This document shows, one piece after another, positions 43,139 to 51,212 of a stretch of DNA of 64,000 nt (position 1 is its first letter; each line of letters starts with the position of its first letter). This DNA is from Bacteroidales bacterium UBA4070 (GTDB taxonomy: Bacteria > Bacteroidota > Bacteroidia > Bacteroidales > VadinHA17): the NCBI GenBank assembly GCA_002383485.1, contig DFYY01000037.1, positions 81,150 through 145,149 of the forward strand, in the 5' to 3' direction. The translations under genes and the position numbers were made by a program. Below the pieces are notes generated by a model. That model saw nothing but the letters and a program-made list of their open reading frames with translations. It did no database searches and was not told the DNA's origin.

Positions 43139-45562
43139 TCAGTCTTCAGTGTAGTATGCTCCCGCACCTTCTCTGGCTCCCTTGCCGTACTGACTGTGAC
43201 CGTAATACTTGTACCCATAGTTGTAACCATAATTGTATCCCATGGTGTAACCGTAACGAAGACCGTAACCGTAGTAACCGGACATCGAGATATCATTCAC
43301 AACTATGCCGGGGTTCTTGATCTCCCTGTTGCGGTAAATCTCATCGATTAGACGGAGGGTGCTTCTGGCGCTGTAACGCTGCCTGACAACGAACAGCGTC
43401 ACATCAGCGCGCTGTGCCAGCAGCAGGGCGTCGGTGACCACCGCTGCAGGAGGGGTATCAATGATTATGAAATCAAACTGCGTCCTCGCCTTCTCAAGAA
43501 ACCCGGTCATGGCCTTGCGCTCTATCAGCTCGGAGGGGTTGGGCGGGATGGGGCCGGAGGAGACGAACCACAGGTTATCTATGGAGGTCTTCTGTATCAC
43601 CTGCTCAAACCCGCTGTTGCCGCTGAGATAAGTGCTCATACCCACGGAGGGGTCGAGGCTGAGGATCTTGTTTATCCTCGGCTTGCGCAGATCAAGCCCC
43701 ACCAGCAGCGTCTTGCGGCCAAGCATGGAGATGATGGCAGCGAGATTCATCGCCACGAAGGTCTTGCCCTCGCCGCTGACGGAGGAGGTGACGGCTATGA
43801 CCACCGACTGATCAACAGGGATGAAGTACTTCAGCGAGGTGCGTATGCTGCGGAAGCTCTCGGCCAGGGTACTGCCGGGCTTCTCAATGACGGGCACCTC
43901 GGAGCCGTATGCACTGTGGCTGATGAAGCCCAGGATGGGCGCCCTGGTAGCACGCTCGATGTCCTTCTTGTCAATGACCTTGTTGTTCATCAGGTCAATG
44001 AGTATTATCGCCAGCGCCGGCAGCAGCAGCCCCAGGATCAGTGCCATCATGTAGTTCTGCCTTGTTTTGGGTTTGATGCGCCCGGCATTATACGGCTCGG
44101 CCACGTCGATGATCTTGTTGTCAGAGACCTTGGAAGCCATGGCTATGCCGGCCTCCGCCCTCTTCTCCAGCAAAAAATTATATACCGTACTGTTCAGGTC
44201 GAAGTCGCGCTGTATACGTATCAGCTGCCGCTCCGTCCCGGGTAGTCTGCCCAGCTGCCTGTTGACGTCGGCGATGCGTCCTTCGACATCACCCATGGAT
44301 ATCTTAAGCTGGCTGATGCTGTTGGTGACGTTCTCGAGGAGTGCGGAGCGTGCCTGGTCAACCTTGCCCGAGATGAGATCGCTGGCCGGCAACTCTTCCT
44401 TCAGTACAAACCCCAACTGTTTCTGCTGCAGCTGCAGCTGCGAGAGCTCCTCGACAAGCCTTATCAGCATCGGGTCACCCACACCCATGACGGAAGGGGA
44501 GACGATCAGTCCGGTCTCATTGCGCGAAGACAGGTACTCCTTCAGGTACTCATAATACTGCATCTGGAGGTTGAGCGTGTTTTTTTCCATCTCATATCGC
44601 TCAAGACGCTGCAGCACGAGGTTTCCCTCGGCAGTGAGATCCACAAAACGGTTGTTGAAGCGGAAGTTTTCCATCTTGCTCTCCGCCTTAGTGAGCGAGT
44701 CGGAGATGAAACCTAGCTGCTCCTCTATGAAATTGATTGTCTGCTGTGCCGCCTCATTCTTCCAGCTCAGGCCGAGATTGATATAAGCCTGCATGAGGGT
44801 GTTGAGGTAATCGGCCTCCTGCTCCGGCACCAGCCCGCTGACAGTGAGTGTCACCAGCGTTGCCTCCTCTTCTATCGGCGCCACGGAGAGCTTGTACCGG
44901 TAACGGTTTGCCAGCGCTGCCGGCGTGGCTATATAAAAATAGTATTTGTTTGAACGGACCTCGCTGAAAGGTGATACTCCGGGATTGCGGGGGTTAATGA
45001 CAAAGTCGAAGCCGAACTTCCCGAACCGTTCCCCGAAGCTGTGCTCCGCCTCGTATTCATTGTCTTCTATAGTTAACAGGTACTTCTCATCGGATAGTAT
45101 CCTGATGTCAACCCTTCTGCCCGGCTGTGTCCATATGCTGTCACAGACAACTACAAAGGGTGATGTCCGGTACAAACGGCTCTCAGCTATGCCGCGTTTG
45201 CCAACCGCTGTATAAACAATATGGAACTCCCCGAGATCATACATCACCTGGTGGTTCAGGCCGAAGGATTTGAGGATGCCGATCTCATTCTGCAGATTCT
45301 GTTTCGACCCGAATATATCACCGCCGGGGATGATCTTATCCATCTCCGCATAGCCGCCGCCATACTCATCGTCATTGATCAGCATGGTGCTCTGCACGGT
45401 CCAGACCTCTTCCCCCCAACGGTTGGCACCATAGGCCAGGGCCAGGGCCAGGAAGAGTGCCGCGGCAAACCAGTACCAGTTACTGATGAAGAGCGAGAAG
45501 TAACGGCGAAAATCGATCCCTTCGCTCTCCGGCATGAAATAATTCTGCTCGTCGTTTTCCAT
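43139..45562 (-). CDS. Wzc-type polysaccharide co-polymerase and tyrosine kinase, copy 2
   Basis: 807 residues from ATG 45562 (a GTG precedes it). Same layout as copy 1: membrane helix about 27-46, Wzz/GNVR region, second helix about 500-520, BY-kinase with VSGEGKTFVAMN, VGLDLRKPR, IIIDTPPAA, and a tyrosine-rich tail (YYGYGLRYGYTMGYNYGYNY..). The arrangement wza-wzc-wzc downstream of nusG suggests two export complexes or hetero-oligomers. More GC-rich than the GT genes. Confidence 0.9.
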   Translation of the reverse strand: MENDEQNYFMPESEGIDFRRYFSLFISNWYWFAAALFLALALAYGANRWGEEVWTVQSTMLINDDEYGGGYAEMDKIIPGGDIFGSKQNLQNEIGILKSFGLNHQVMYDLGEFHIVYTAVGKRGIAESRLYRTSPFVVVCDSIWTQPGRRVDIRILSDEKYLLTIEDNEYEAEHSFGERFGKFGFDFVINPRNPGVSPFSEVRSNKYYFYIATPAALANRYRYKLSVAPIEEEATLVTLTVSGLVPEQEADYLNTLMQAYINLGLSWKNEAAQQTINFIEEQLGFISDSLTKAESKMENFRFNNRFVDLTAEGNLVLQRLERYEMEKNTLNLQMQYYEYLKEYLSSRNETGLIVSPSVMGVGDPMLIRLVEELSQLQLQQKQLGFVLKEELPASDLISGKVDQARSALLENVTNSISQLKISMGDVEGRIADVNRQLGRLPGTERQLIRIQRDFDLNSTVYNFLLEKRAEAGIAMASKVSDNKIIDVAEPYNAGRIKPKTRQNYMMALILGLLLPALAIILIDLMNNKVIDKKDIERATRAPILGFISHSAYGSEVPVIEKPGSTLAESFRSIRTSLKYFIPVDQSVVIAVTSSVSGEGKTFVAMNLAAIISMLGRKTLLVGLDLRKPRINKILSLDPSVGMSTYLSGNSGFEQVIQKTSIDNLWFVSSGPIPPNPSELIERKAMTGFLEKARTQFDFIIIDTPPAAVVTDALLLAQRADVTLFVVRQRYSARSTLRLIDEIYRNREIKNPGIVVNDISMSGYYGYGLRYGYTMGYNYGYNYGYKYYGHSQYGKGAREGAGAYYTED

Positions 45563-45619
45563 CACTATTTGGTTTTTCCTTTCCTTCTGTTATTGGTCAC
45601 AGAAATATCATACCGTCCT

Positions 45620-45730
45620 AACCTTGTAGAGGTTCAAGAATTGCAGATAGCATGTCAGCTGCCAACCATCTGCCAGAGCCTCGTAGAGGCTCGAGAATTG
45701 TAGAACCCCGTAGGGGTTCAAGAATTGTAA
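45620..45730 (+). repeat. Three YGTAG-loop hairpin repeats
   Basis: AACCT-TGTAG-AGGTT plus CAAGAATTGCA (45620-45645); AGCCT-CGTAG-AGGCT plus CGAGAATTGTA (45677-45702); AACCC-CGTAG-GGGTT plus CAAGAATTGTA (45704-45729). All arms are perfect five-base complements, yet differ between copies. They lie within the operon between wza and wzc. Confidence 0.85.
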
Positions 45731-45760
45731 GAGCATCGGCCTCACCCATCCCCCACATTC

Positions 45761-46540
45761 TTAATTAAAGTAATTAATCAACAACAACGTAGTACTGATT
45801 GTCCCCGTGATTGTGGCGATGATGAACGATATTGTCGGCAGGTTGACGCTGAAAACCTTCTTCGGGTTGGGCTGCACTATCACCACATCATTGGGGGTGA
45901 GGAAGTATGCCGGTGACGAGAGCAGGCTCTTGTCCTGCAGGTCGATGTGGTACGTTATGGTCTGGTCGCCTGCGGGGCGTATCACGAGGATTTTTTCCTT
46001 GGTGCCGGTCTCGGCGATGCCTCCTGCGCGGCCGATAGCCTCCAGCACCGTGAGCTGGTCATTGTAGTTGACATAGCTGCCGGGAGCCCTCACCTCGCCG
46101 ATGACTGTGTACTTGAAGCTCATGAGCCTCACCTCGACGTATGCGTGGCGGAAGAGCGAGTCAATCTTTTCCTGGAAGAGGTCGCGGATCTGGTAGATTG
46201 TCAAGCCGGACACCTTAATGCCGCCCACCATGGGTATTGTGACATTGCCTTCCGGGTCGATGCTGTAGCCCATCATGTATGCGCCGCCCTCGTTCGAGAT
46301 GTAATTCATGTTTGCCGAGTTGCGGTCGTTGAGCATCTCCGTCAGCGCTCCCTCGGGGGTCTGTGCCTTGACGCTGACATATAGTATGTCGCGGGGCTGC
46401 ACCTTATAGTCGGGCACATCCATCGGGAACTGGTTCTGGCCACTGATTTCGTCGAGGTTGTTAAGGTATGAGAGTTCCTTCTGGGTGGAGCATGCGGCCA
46501 TCAGGAAAATCAGTGCAATTAGGGGGAGAGAGTTTTTCAT
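45761..46540 (-). CDS. Wza-like polysaccharide export protein
   Basis: 259 residues from ATG 46540 (MKNSLPLIALIFLMAACSTQ), with lipobox MAAC. Poly_export domain DYKVQPRDILYVSVKAQTPEG and SLBB-type repeat YTVIGEVRAPGSYVNYNDQLTVLEAIGRAGG. A C-terminal membrane helix (about 235-255, SFIIATITGTISTTLLLI) is typical of Bacteroidota Wza-like proteins. Forms the outer-membrane exit channel. It precedes the Wzc genes. Confidence 0.88.
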   Translation of the reverse strand: MKNSLPLIALIFLMAACSTQKELSYLNNLDEISGQNQFPMDVPDYKVQPRDILYVSVKAQTPEGALTEMLNDRNSANMNYISNEGGAYMMGYSIDPEGNVTIPMVGGIKVSGLTIYQIRDLFQEKIDSLFRHAYVEVRLMSFKYTVIGEVRAPGSYVNYNDQLTVLEAIGRAGGIAETGTKEKILVIRPAGDQTITYHIDLQDKSLLSSPAYFLTPNDVVIVQPNPKKVFSVNLPTISFIIATITGTISTTLLLINYFN

Positions 46541-46623
46541 TGTCAGTCTGTTATTGTCTTGCGGTCTTGCAGTCTTGCGGTCTGTGGTCATTTTTTTGCC
46601 CGGTGAATGGCGTACTAAATATC

Positions 46624-47199
46624 CTATTTTTTTTCGAGTTTACGAATAGCGTTGGCTTTAATATCTACAGTAAGGTTCATGCCGGGCTGGATAATACGCA
46701 TCACAACCTTTTGTTTACGGCCCACGCGTATCAGTTCGCCGCGGAGGCCGGTGAGGCTGCCGACGGTCACCTCAACGAGATCGCCCTTGGCGTAGACTTC
46801 GGTGCTGAGTTCAACCTCGGCGTCGCTGCCGCAGAGGATGCGGAGATTGGTTATCTGTGCCTCGGGGATGGGAACGGGTTTGCGATCTATCATTATGAAT
46901 TTGACTACGCCGTCAATCTTGCGTACCGTGAAATAATCCTTCGGTATGATGCGGACGAAGACATATGAGCTAATGAGCGGTTTCTCAACGAGTTTCTTGC
47001 GGTCGGACCACTGGCGGAGAGTTTTCTGAAGGGGAAGGAATGTTTCGATACCCAGTTCCGTGAGGCGGTCGCTGACCCGTTTTTCCGCCCTGGAGTTGGT
47101 ATAGACGGCATACCACGCCTTATGAGGCTTTTTCAGTTCCTTCAGCGGCGGACTTGCCTCCGGCGAGAGTTCAACCGGCGGTGACTGGTTTTCTTCCAT
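46624..47199 (-). CDS. NusG-family antiterminator (UpxY/LoaP-like)
   Basis: 191 residues. NGN domain with KAWYAVYTNSRAEKRVSDRL (about 27-46), LPLQKTLRQWSDRK, SSYVFVRI, and a C-terminal KOW domain (about 133-160, GDLVEVTVGSLTGLRGELI). It is the first gene of the wza-wzc operon, as upxY genes are in Bacteroides capsule loci, where they prevent premature termination in the long operon. Not the housekeeping NusG, which is normally near secE/rplK. Promoter at 47219-47226. Confidence 0.87.
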   Translation of the reverse strand: MEENQSPPVELSPEASPPLKELKKPHKAWYAVYTNSRAEKRVSDRLTELGIETFLPLQKTLRQWSDRKKLVEKPLISSYVFVRIIPKDYFTVRKIDGVVKFIMIDRKPVPIPEAQITNLRILCGSDAEVELSTEVYAKGDLVEVTVGSLTGLRGELIRVGRKQKVVMRIIQPGMNLTVDIKANAIRKLEKK

Positions 47200-47218
47200 G
47201 GTCCTTTCAATCAGTATG

Positions 47219-47226
47219 CAAAACTA
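47219..47226 (-). promoter_or_regulatory. -7 box of the nusG-wza-wzc operon
   Basis: Minus strand 47226-47219 reads TAGTTTTG (TAnnTTTG), 19 bp before the nusG-like ATG. The position where a -33 element would sit falls inside the octamer array 47233-47272. Confidence 0.5.
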
Positions 47227-47232
47227 CTAAAA

Positions 47233-47272
47233 AGTCTGAAAGTCTGAAAGTCTGAAGGTCTGAAAGTCTGAA
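47233..47272 (+). repeat. Octamer tandem array (5 x RGTCTGAA)
   Basis: Five back-to-back 8-bp units, four AGTCTGAA and one GGTCTGAA, ending before GATCCG. Directly upstream of the capsule operon -7 box. The same octamer occurs singly at 40206 and 36971. Confidence 0.9.
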
Positions 47273-47337
47273 GATCCGTTTATGATTTATGACCTTTAAA
47301 CCTGAGACTTTTTGACTCTTAGACTTTTAACCTGAAC

Positions 47338-48612
47338 TCATATGAATCTGTCAAACACCTTCGCCATGCGCTCCTGTTCTGACCTGGGCAAATTATACCT
47401 GTCGGCTAACCTGCGCCAACGGCTGACAGATTCCTTTAACCGCTTAATGATCCTGACACCACTGTTCCTGTCCAACCGGAAATAGCCCGTAACCCCGAGC
47501 GCCAGGTCCAGGTCAAGTGCATTATCTTCTAAACTGACATTCAGGGACAATCCTGTTCCCTCCTCGTTTGGATTTATATCATATGCCGGAGAGAGAACCC
47601 ATCCCCTGTCTGTAAGAATAAAACCATGATTACGCAGATGATCATCGGTATTGGCTATCATAATGTTGAAAACCATCCTGGTCCAGAGCTCCTTCAGGTC
47701 ACTGTCAGCATTGGCGCCATACCTTGCCAGAAAATCCGCGATCTCCAGGTAACTTGCCCCTTCCCGGTAGCTGTCACCGTCTTTGTGTCCCAGCATGGTC
47801 ATCGCCGATGCAAAATGAATTCGTTCACCGCTATCTGTCCTGTCAAATCTCTTTGTCAGAAATGTATGATGGCGGACGGAAAACTTGCGGGCTGTAGATT
47901 GTGCCACATTTAAACCTGCTGACCTGGCAAGTTCATTTGCCACCATTTCCCAGCCACCGATATCCTTTACATCTGTTTTGCCAGGGAACTTGGCAATCCA
48001 GAGGTTTCCAGACAGATCTATGACGCTGGCTTTAGGTCGTGTTCCACCAATTGAGGAACCGGGATTGACAAGCATTGTCAGCCATTTCAGGTAACCAGGA
48101 TTATCGATGGCATCTTCCTCCTCCAGTTTAAGGCTGATCTGCTCCAGTTCCCTTATCGATGTCCATGGAGGTGCAGCAAACTCCTTATTATTGTTGAGAA
48201 ACGGTCCGTCGGGATCTTCCTTGAATCGCAGCGCTCCCATCCTGTGACCATCAAAAAGCCCAAGAAGGTAATCAGATTCTCTCAGAACCCGTGGCTGTCT
48301 TTTCACAGACCTGGCAATCACTGCCTCCCGCCTGTTCATCAGCATACGCCCCCACCGGTCAGGTGAGGAGTCAAGAAAAACGCCAAAGTTTTGTCTTTCA
48401 TCGCCCGCATATTGAGAACCGGGAAAAAACACCAGCTCGGGATCCAATATGTGTGAAAAACTGGTCTTTAGCCAATCCTTATCATATCTGAAGGAAAATA
48501 TCTCCTTGCCACGGACATATTCCGCCCTGAGCTCACCCATCAGGACCGGATCCGTCATTCCTTTCCAATGAGCAAAAACATAAATTACCCTCAGGCTACT
48601 TCTTGTTTCCAT
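47338..48612 (-). CDS. hipA: HipA-family kinase (toxin)
   Basis: 424 residues from ATG 48612 (METRSSLRVIYVF). PGSSIGGTRPKASV (the phosphate-binding loop with GGxRPK), ANELARSAGLNVAQ, KRFDRT, and the catalytic NTDDHLRNHGF and SPAYDINPN blocks are all present. HipA-type Ser/Thr kinases slow growth by phosphorylating targets such as GltX. It overlaps hipB by 17 bp. Length is like full HipA, not the split HipST form. Confidence 0.88.
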   Translation of the reverse strand: METRSSLRVIYVFAHWKGMTDPVLMGELRAEYVRGKEIFSFRYDKDWLKTSFSHILDPELVFFPGSQYAGDERQNFGVFLDSSPDRWGRMLMNRREAVIARSVKRQPRVLRESDYLLGLFDGHRMGALRFKEDPDGPFLNNNKEFAAPPWTSIRELEQISLKLEEEDAIDNPGYLKWLTMLVNPGSSIGGTRPKASVIDLSGNLWIAKFPGKTDVKDIGGWEMVANELARSAGLNVAQSTARKFSVRHHTFLTKRFDRTDSGERIHFASAMTMLGHKDGDSYREGASYLEIADFLARYGANADSDLKELWTRMVFNIMIANTDDHLRNHGFILTDRGWVLSPAYDINPNEEGTGLSLNVSLEDNALDLDLALGVTGYFRLDRNSGVRIIKRLKESVSRWRRLADRYNLPRSEQERMAKVFDRFI

Positions 48613-48988
48613 TGTTATGCAGAAATTTATCCGTGGTTGTTCCATCCCGGGATGGAACTCCCGTTTTTCTTATGACATTTATTTTCGGAGCCCTGTCTTT
48701 GATAATCAGTCCGGCATCCTGAATTTTACGGCCCAGCACATCATCATCTGCAACCGATGCGATATCCTTATCCAGCCCGAGAACTGCCAGGACTTTGACA
48801 TACGCACCGATTGCTACCTTTGGATTCCCCTTTTCAACAGACTGCAGTGTTGGCCTGCTGATACCAGCCCTTTCTGCAACCTGGACCATGCTGTATCTTC
48901 TTCTGAGCCGTGCCAGCCGGATGTTTTCACCCATGGTAGAAAGGTTCTTTTGCGGACCGGGGAATAATAAGTTGCTTCTGATTCTCAT
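48596..48988 (-). CDS. hipB: HipB-family antitoxin (helix-turn-helix)
   Basis: 130 residues. HTH_3 domain at about 20-76 (IRLARLRRRYSMVQVAERAGISRPTLQSVEKG). The C-terminal tail (about 85-130) is longer than in E. coli HipB. Neutralises HipA and represses the operon. A palindrome with a promoter box lies just upstream (49003-49028). Confidence 0.87.
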   Translation of the reverse strand: MRIRSNLLFPGPQKNLSTMGENIRLARLRRRYSMVQVAERAGISRPTLQSVEKGNPKVAIGAYVKVLAVLGLDKDIASVADDDVLGRKIQDAGLIIKDRAPKINVIRKTGVPSRDGTTTDKFLHNNGNKK

Positions 48989-49002
48989 AATGTCAATTTT
49001 AT

Positions 49003-49028
49003 TTTACAAATATAATCACTTTTGTAAA
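49003..49028 (-). promoter_or_regulatory. hipBA promoter and probable HipB operator
   Basis: Perfect eight-base inverted repeat TTTACAAA (49003-49010) / TTTGTAAA (49021-49028), ten-base spacer. Within it the minus strand at 49014-49007 reads TATATTTG, the -7 box, 18 bp before hipB. Repressor binding would cover the promoter. Confidence 0.6.
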
Positions 49029-49051
49029 TTATGGTTAACATTACGACAGAA

Positions 49052-49170
49052 AGTTGGAAAGTTGGAAAGTCGGAAAGTTGGAAGGTTGGAAAGTCCCGAC
49101 CCCCTTCGGGTATCGGGATTTCGTCTCCTTCGGAGTCTCAATCTGAAAGTCGGAAGGTCGGAAGGCAGGA
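49052..49170. repeat. Octamer array split by a twin-hairpin module
   Basis: Five octamers RGTYGGAA (49052-49091) run straight into CCCGA..TCGGG (49095-49117) and CTCCttcGGAG (49125-49134), TCTCAATCTGA, then two more octamers, AGTCGGAA and GGTCGGAA (49148-49163). The hairpin module seems inserted in the octamer array. Confidence 0.8.
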
Positions 49171-49188
49171 GGTGGTGTTTTGCGATCT

Positions 49189-49313
49189 TTACAATTCCTG
49201 ATCCTCTCCAGGGATTCTCTTTTTTCTATACGAGGGTATGGCTGGTAGGCTATAACCCCCTGCAGTACAATACTATAATGAATGTAACGGCCGTAGGCCG
49301 TTAAGAATTGTAA
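49189..49313. repeat. YGTAG-loop hairpin repeats downstream of the Wzi-like gene
   Basis: Plus strand 49286-49312: AACGGC-CGTAG-GCCGTT plus AAGAATTGTA, six-base perfect arms. Minus strand 49189-49217: a degenerate copy, ATCCC-TGGAG-AGGAT plus CAGGAATTGTAA. With the octamer module these fill the 338 bp between hipB and the Wzi-like gene. Confidence 0.75.
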
Positions 49314-49326
49314 CAGAGGTCCCGCG

Positions 49327-51144
49327 CTAGAATCCCCACACCACCCCGCCGCTGAGGGTGGTGGTGGTGCCGTAAAGGTGCGAGGGGTACCACTCTTCTT
49401 CGCCTGTGATGTTTCTCCGTATCAGCGCAGCGCGAACCTGCACGCCACCGGTGATCATGTAACTGAGATCCAGCCCGGTGGTGACATTGCTCCACTCGAT
49501 GGTGCCGAGGTATGGCAACCCGAGCCTGGTCCCGCCGATGCTCTGGTAATCGGTGCCCCGCTCCGACCGCTCATGCCACAGCCTGACACCGGCGGCGCGT
49601 AACGGTCGCCATTCCAGAGCGAGATACCTGCTGCGACTGTTGTCCCTCAGCCAGTGACCGAGGTTGTATCCCTGGTTTTCAAACGTAGTGACAGGCACAT
49701 TGTGCTGGAAGGTAAGGGGATAGGTGAAAGTGCACTCGGTCGTAAACCAGAGGTTGGGCATGAAAGTGAAATTGCCGGTACGGAACCCGCCCTTCCACGA
49801 GAAGAAGTTGTAGTCCGGGGTTGTGAACCGTGCCGTTGAGAGTTCATCTATAAACAGGGTTCCATAAAGGTGAAGGTGCCGGATGTTGTGTGAGCTTATG
49901 TCCAGGAACATCTGCGCGTTATTGTTATTGATGCCGGAGTTGACTCCATGATCAACCGACTTGTAGAAGAAAATTGGCATCAGGTAGTATGGTGTAATGC
50001 GCGGATCGGACCAGATGACGCTGTTGCCGGCCGAGATGTGCAGCCGTTCCACCGGGGTAAAGGTGAAGATGTTGGCCGCGATGTACTTCCGCCGGTAATG
50101 CTCGCGGTACTCAGTGCCGTATGCGTTGGTGACCCAGTATGAGCGGGTGGAGTCGATCACCATCGAGGTGAGCCAGCCGTGTATCCAGGTCATTTCTGCC
50201 CAGCGTACCGGTTGCAGATGGAGCCTGATATGCATAAATGACGGCGCACGGCCCGATAAAATATTCGTCCCGGCATACCCGCTGCCCCACACCGGGGAGT
50301 CCTTCAGGAAGGCGATGTCGCCCCATTTCCACATGTAGCTCACGCCGCCGGTCATCTCGGAAAAATCTGTTTCGTTCTTGATATGCCCTCCCCGTTCACG
50401 GGTAAGGAACAGCGGCTCGCCTATCAGCGGGTCCTGGTGGTTGTCCTGCAATGCTGCGAAGAACGCCCACCGGCCATAGTTGCCGAAAACCTTCGCACCG
50501 TTTTTCCAGGCGATTGTGCGGGTGGGCGAACCGCTGCCGGATCCGTCGCCCGGATCACCGCCGTCATAGTCCATGGCTCCCGTGAAGGTCGCCCCGCCCG
50601 TCAGCCCGAGTATTGGCGAAACGGTGACGCTGAAGAGCGAGTCGGTGTATTGGGCAGTAGCAGGGCTGAGAAACAGCTTAAGTTTCCCGTCTGCCTCCCC
50701 GGTGCTGTAGATGCTCATCCAGAAGTCGAGCTCCTTTTGCTGCCTGGCGGACAGGGTGAAGGATCCCGCACCAGTTTTGGCTGAAGTATTTTCCTTCCCG
50801 ACTGGCAGATTATCTCTCACAACAGTTGACTTCCCGACTTCCAATGCTTCGCTCGCAGCAGCGGCTTTCCCTACGGCCATTGCATCTCCGGCAGCAGCAT
50901 TTTTCCCGATTGCCCATGCCTCTCTCACAGCGGCGGCCTCCTCCAGTTTCTGCCTGATAATCAGCCGACTGTAAGGTTTTACCACACCATTCAACGTAAT
51001 TACGCCGTCGGCCGCCAGCTCATCAAGGAACAGGTAAATGGCTTCGTCACCCACAGGCTCCGGTATCATCTGCGCCTGTAATGATGCGCTGCAACACAAT
51101 ATCAGCAGTGTTGATAAAGTTACTATGTATGTTGAATACTTCAC
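49327..51144 (-). CDS. Wzi-like capsule assembly outer-membrane protein
   Basis: 605 residues from GTG 51144 (MKYSTYIVTLSTLLILCCSASLQA), a good signal peptide, placed 16 bp after a TATCTTTG box. In-frame ATGs further up lie before that box. The chain shows the alternating strands of a large barrel (for example GGVSYMWKWGDIAFLKDSPVWGSGY, MFLDISSHNIRHLHLYGTLFIDEL), as in the capsule assembly Wzi family. It contains an Ala-rich low-complexity stretch (about 60-100; repeated AxAVGK-type units). It probably holds the capsule at the surface. Divergent from a sugar transferase. Confidence 0.78.
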   Translation of the reverse strand: MKYSTYIVTLSTLLILCCSASLQAQMIPEPVGDEAIYLFLDELAADGVITLNGVVKPYSRLIIRQKLEEAAAVREAWAIGKNAAAGDAMAVGKAAAASEALEVGKSTVVRDNLPVGKENTSAKTGAGSFTLSARQQKELDFWMSIYSTGEADGKLKLFLSPATAQYTDSLFSVTVSPILGLTGGATFTGAMDYDGGDPGDGSGSGSPTRTIAWKNGAKVFGNYGRWAFFAALQDNHQDPLIGEPLFLTRERGGHIKNETDFSEMTGGVSYMWKWGDIAFLKDSPVWGSGYAGTNILSGRAPSFMHIRLHLQPVRWAEMTWIHGWLTSMVIDSTRSYWVTNAYGTEYREHYRRKYIAANIFTFTPVERLHISAGNSVIWSDPRITPYYLMPIFFYKSVDHGVNSGINNNNAQMFLDISSHNIRHLHLYGTLFIDELSTARFTTPDYNFFSWKGGFRTGNFTFMPNLWFTTECTFTYPLTFQHNVPVTTFENQGYNLGHWLRDNSRSRYLALEWRPLRAAGVRLWHERSERGTDYQSIGGTRLGLPYLGTIEWSNVTTGLDLSYMITGGVQVRAALIRRNITGEEEWYPSHLYGTTTTLSGGVVWGF

Positions 51145-51160
51145 AGATTGAGGCTTTCCA

Positions 51161-51168
51161 CAAAGATA
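51161..51168 (-). promoter_or_regulatory. -7 box of the Wzi-like gene
   Basis: Minus strand 51168-51161 reads TATCTTTG (exact TAnnTTTG), 16 bp upstream of the GTG start; supports that start over upstream ATGs. Confidence 0.55.
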
Positions 51169-51212
51169 AGCGATGCAGGAAATTTGCCGCATTCTGTCTG
51201 AAACCAAAAAAT

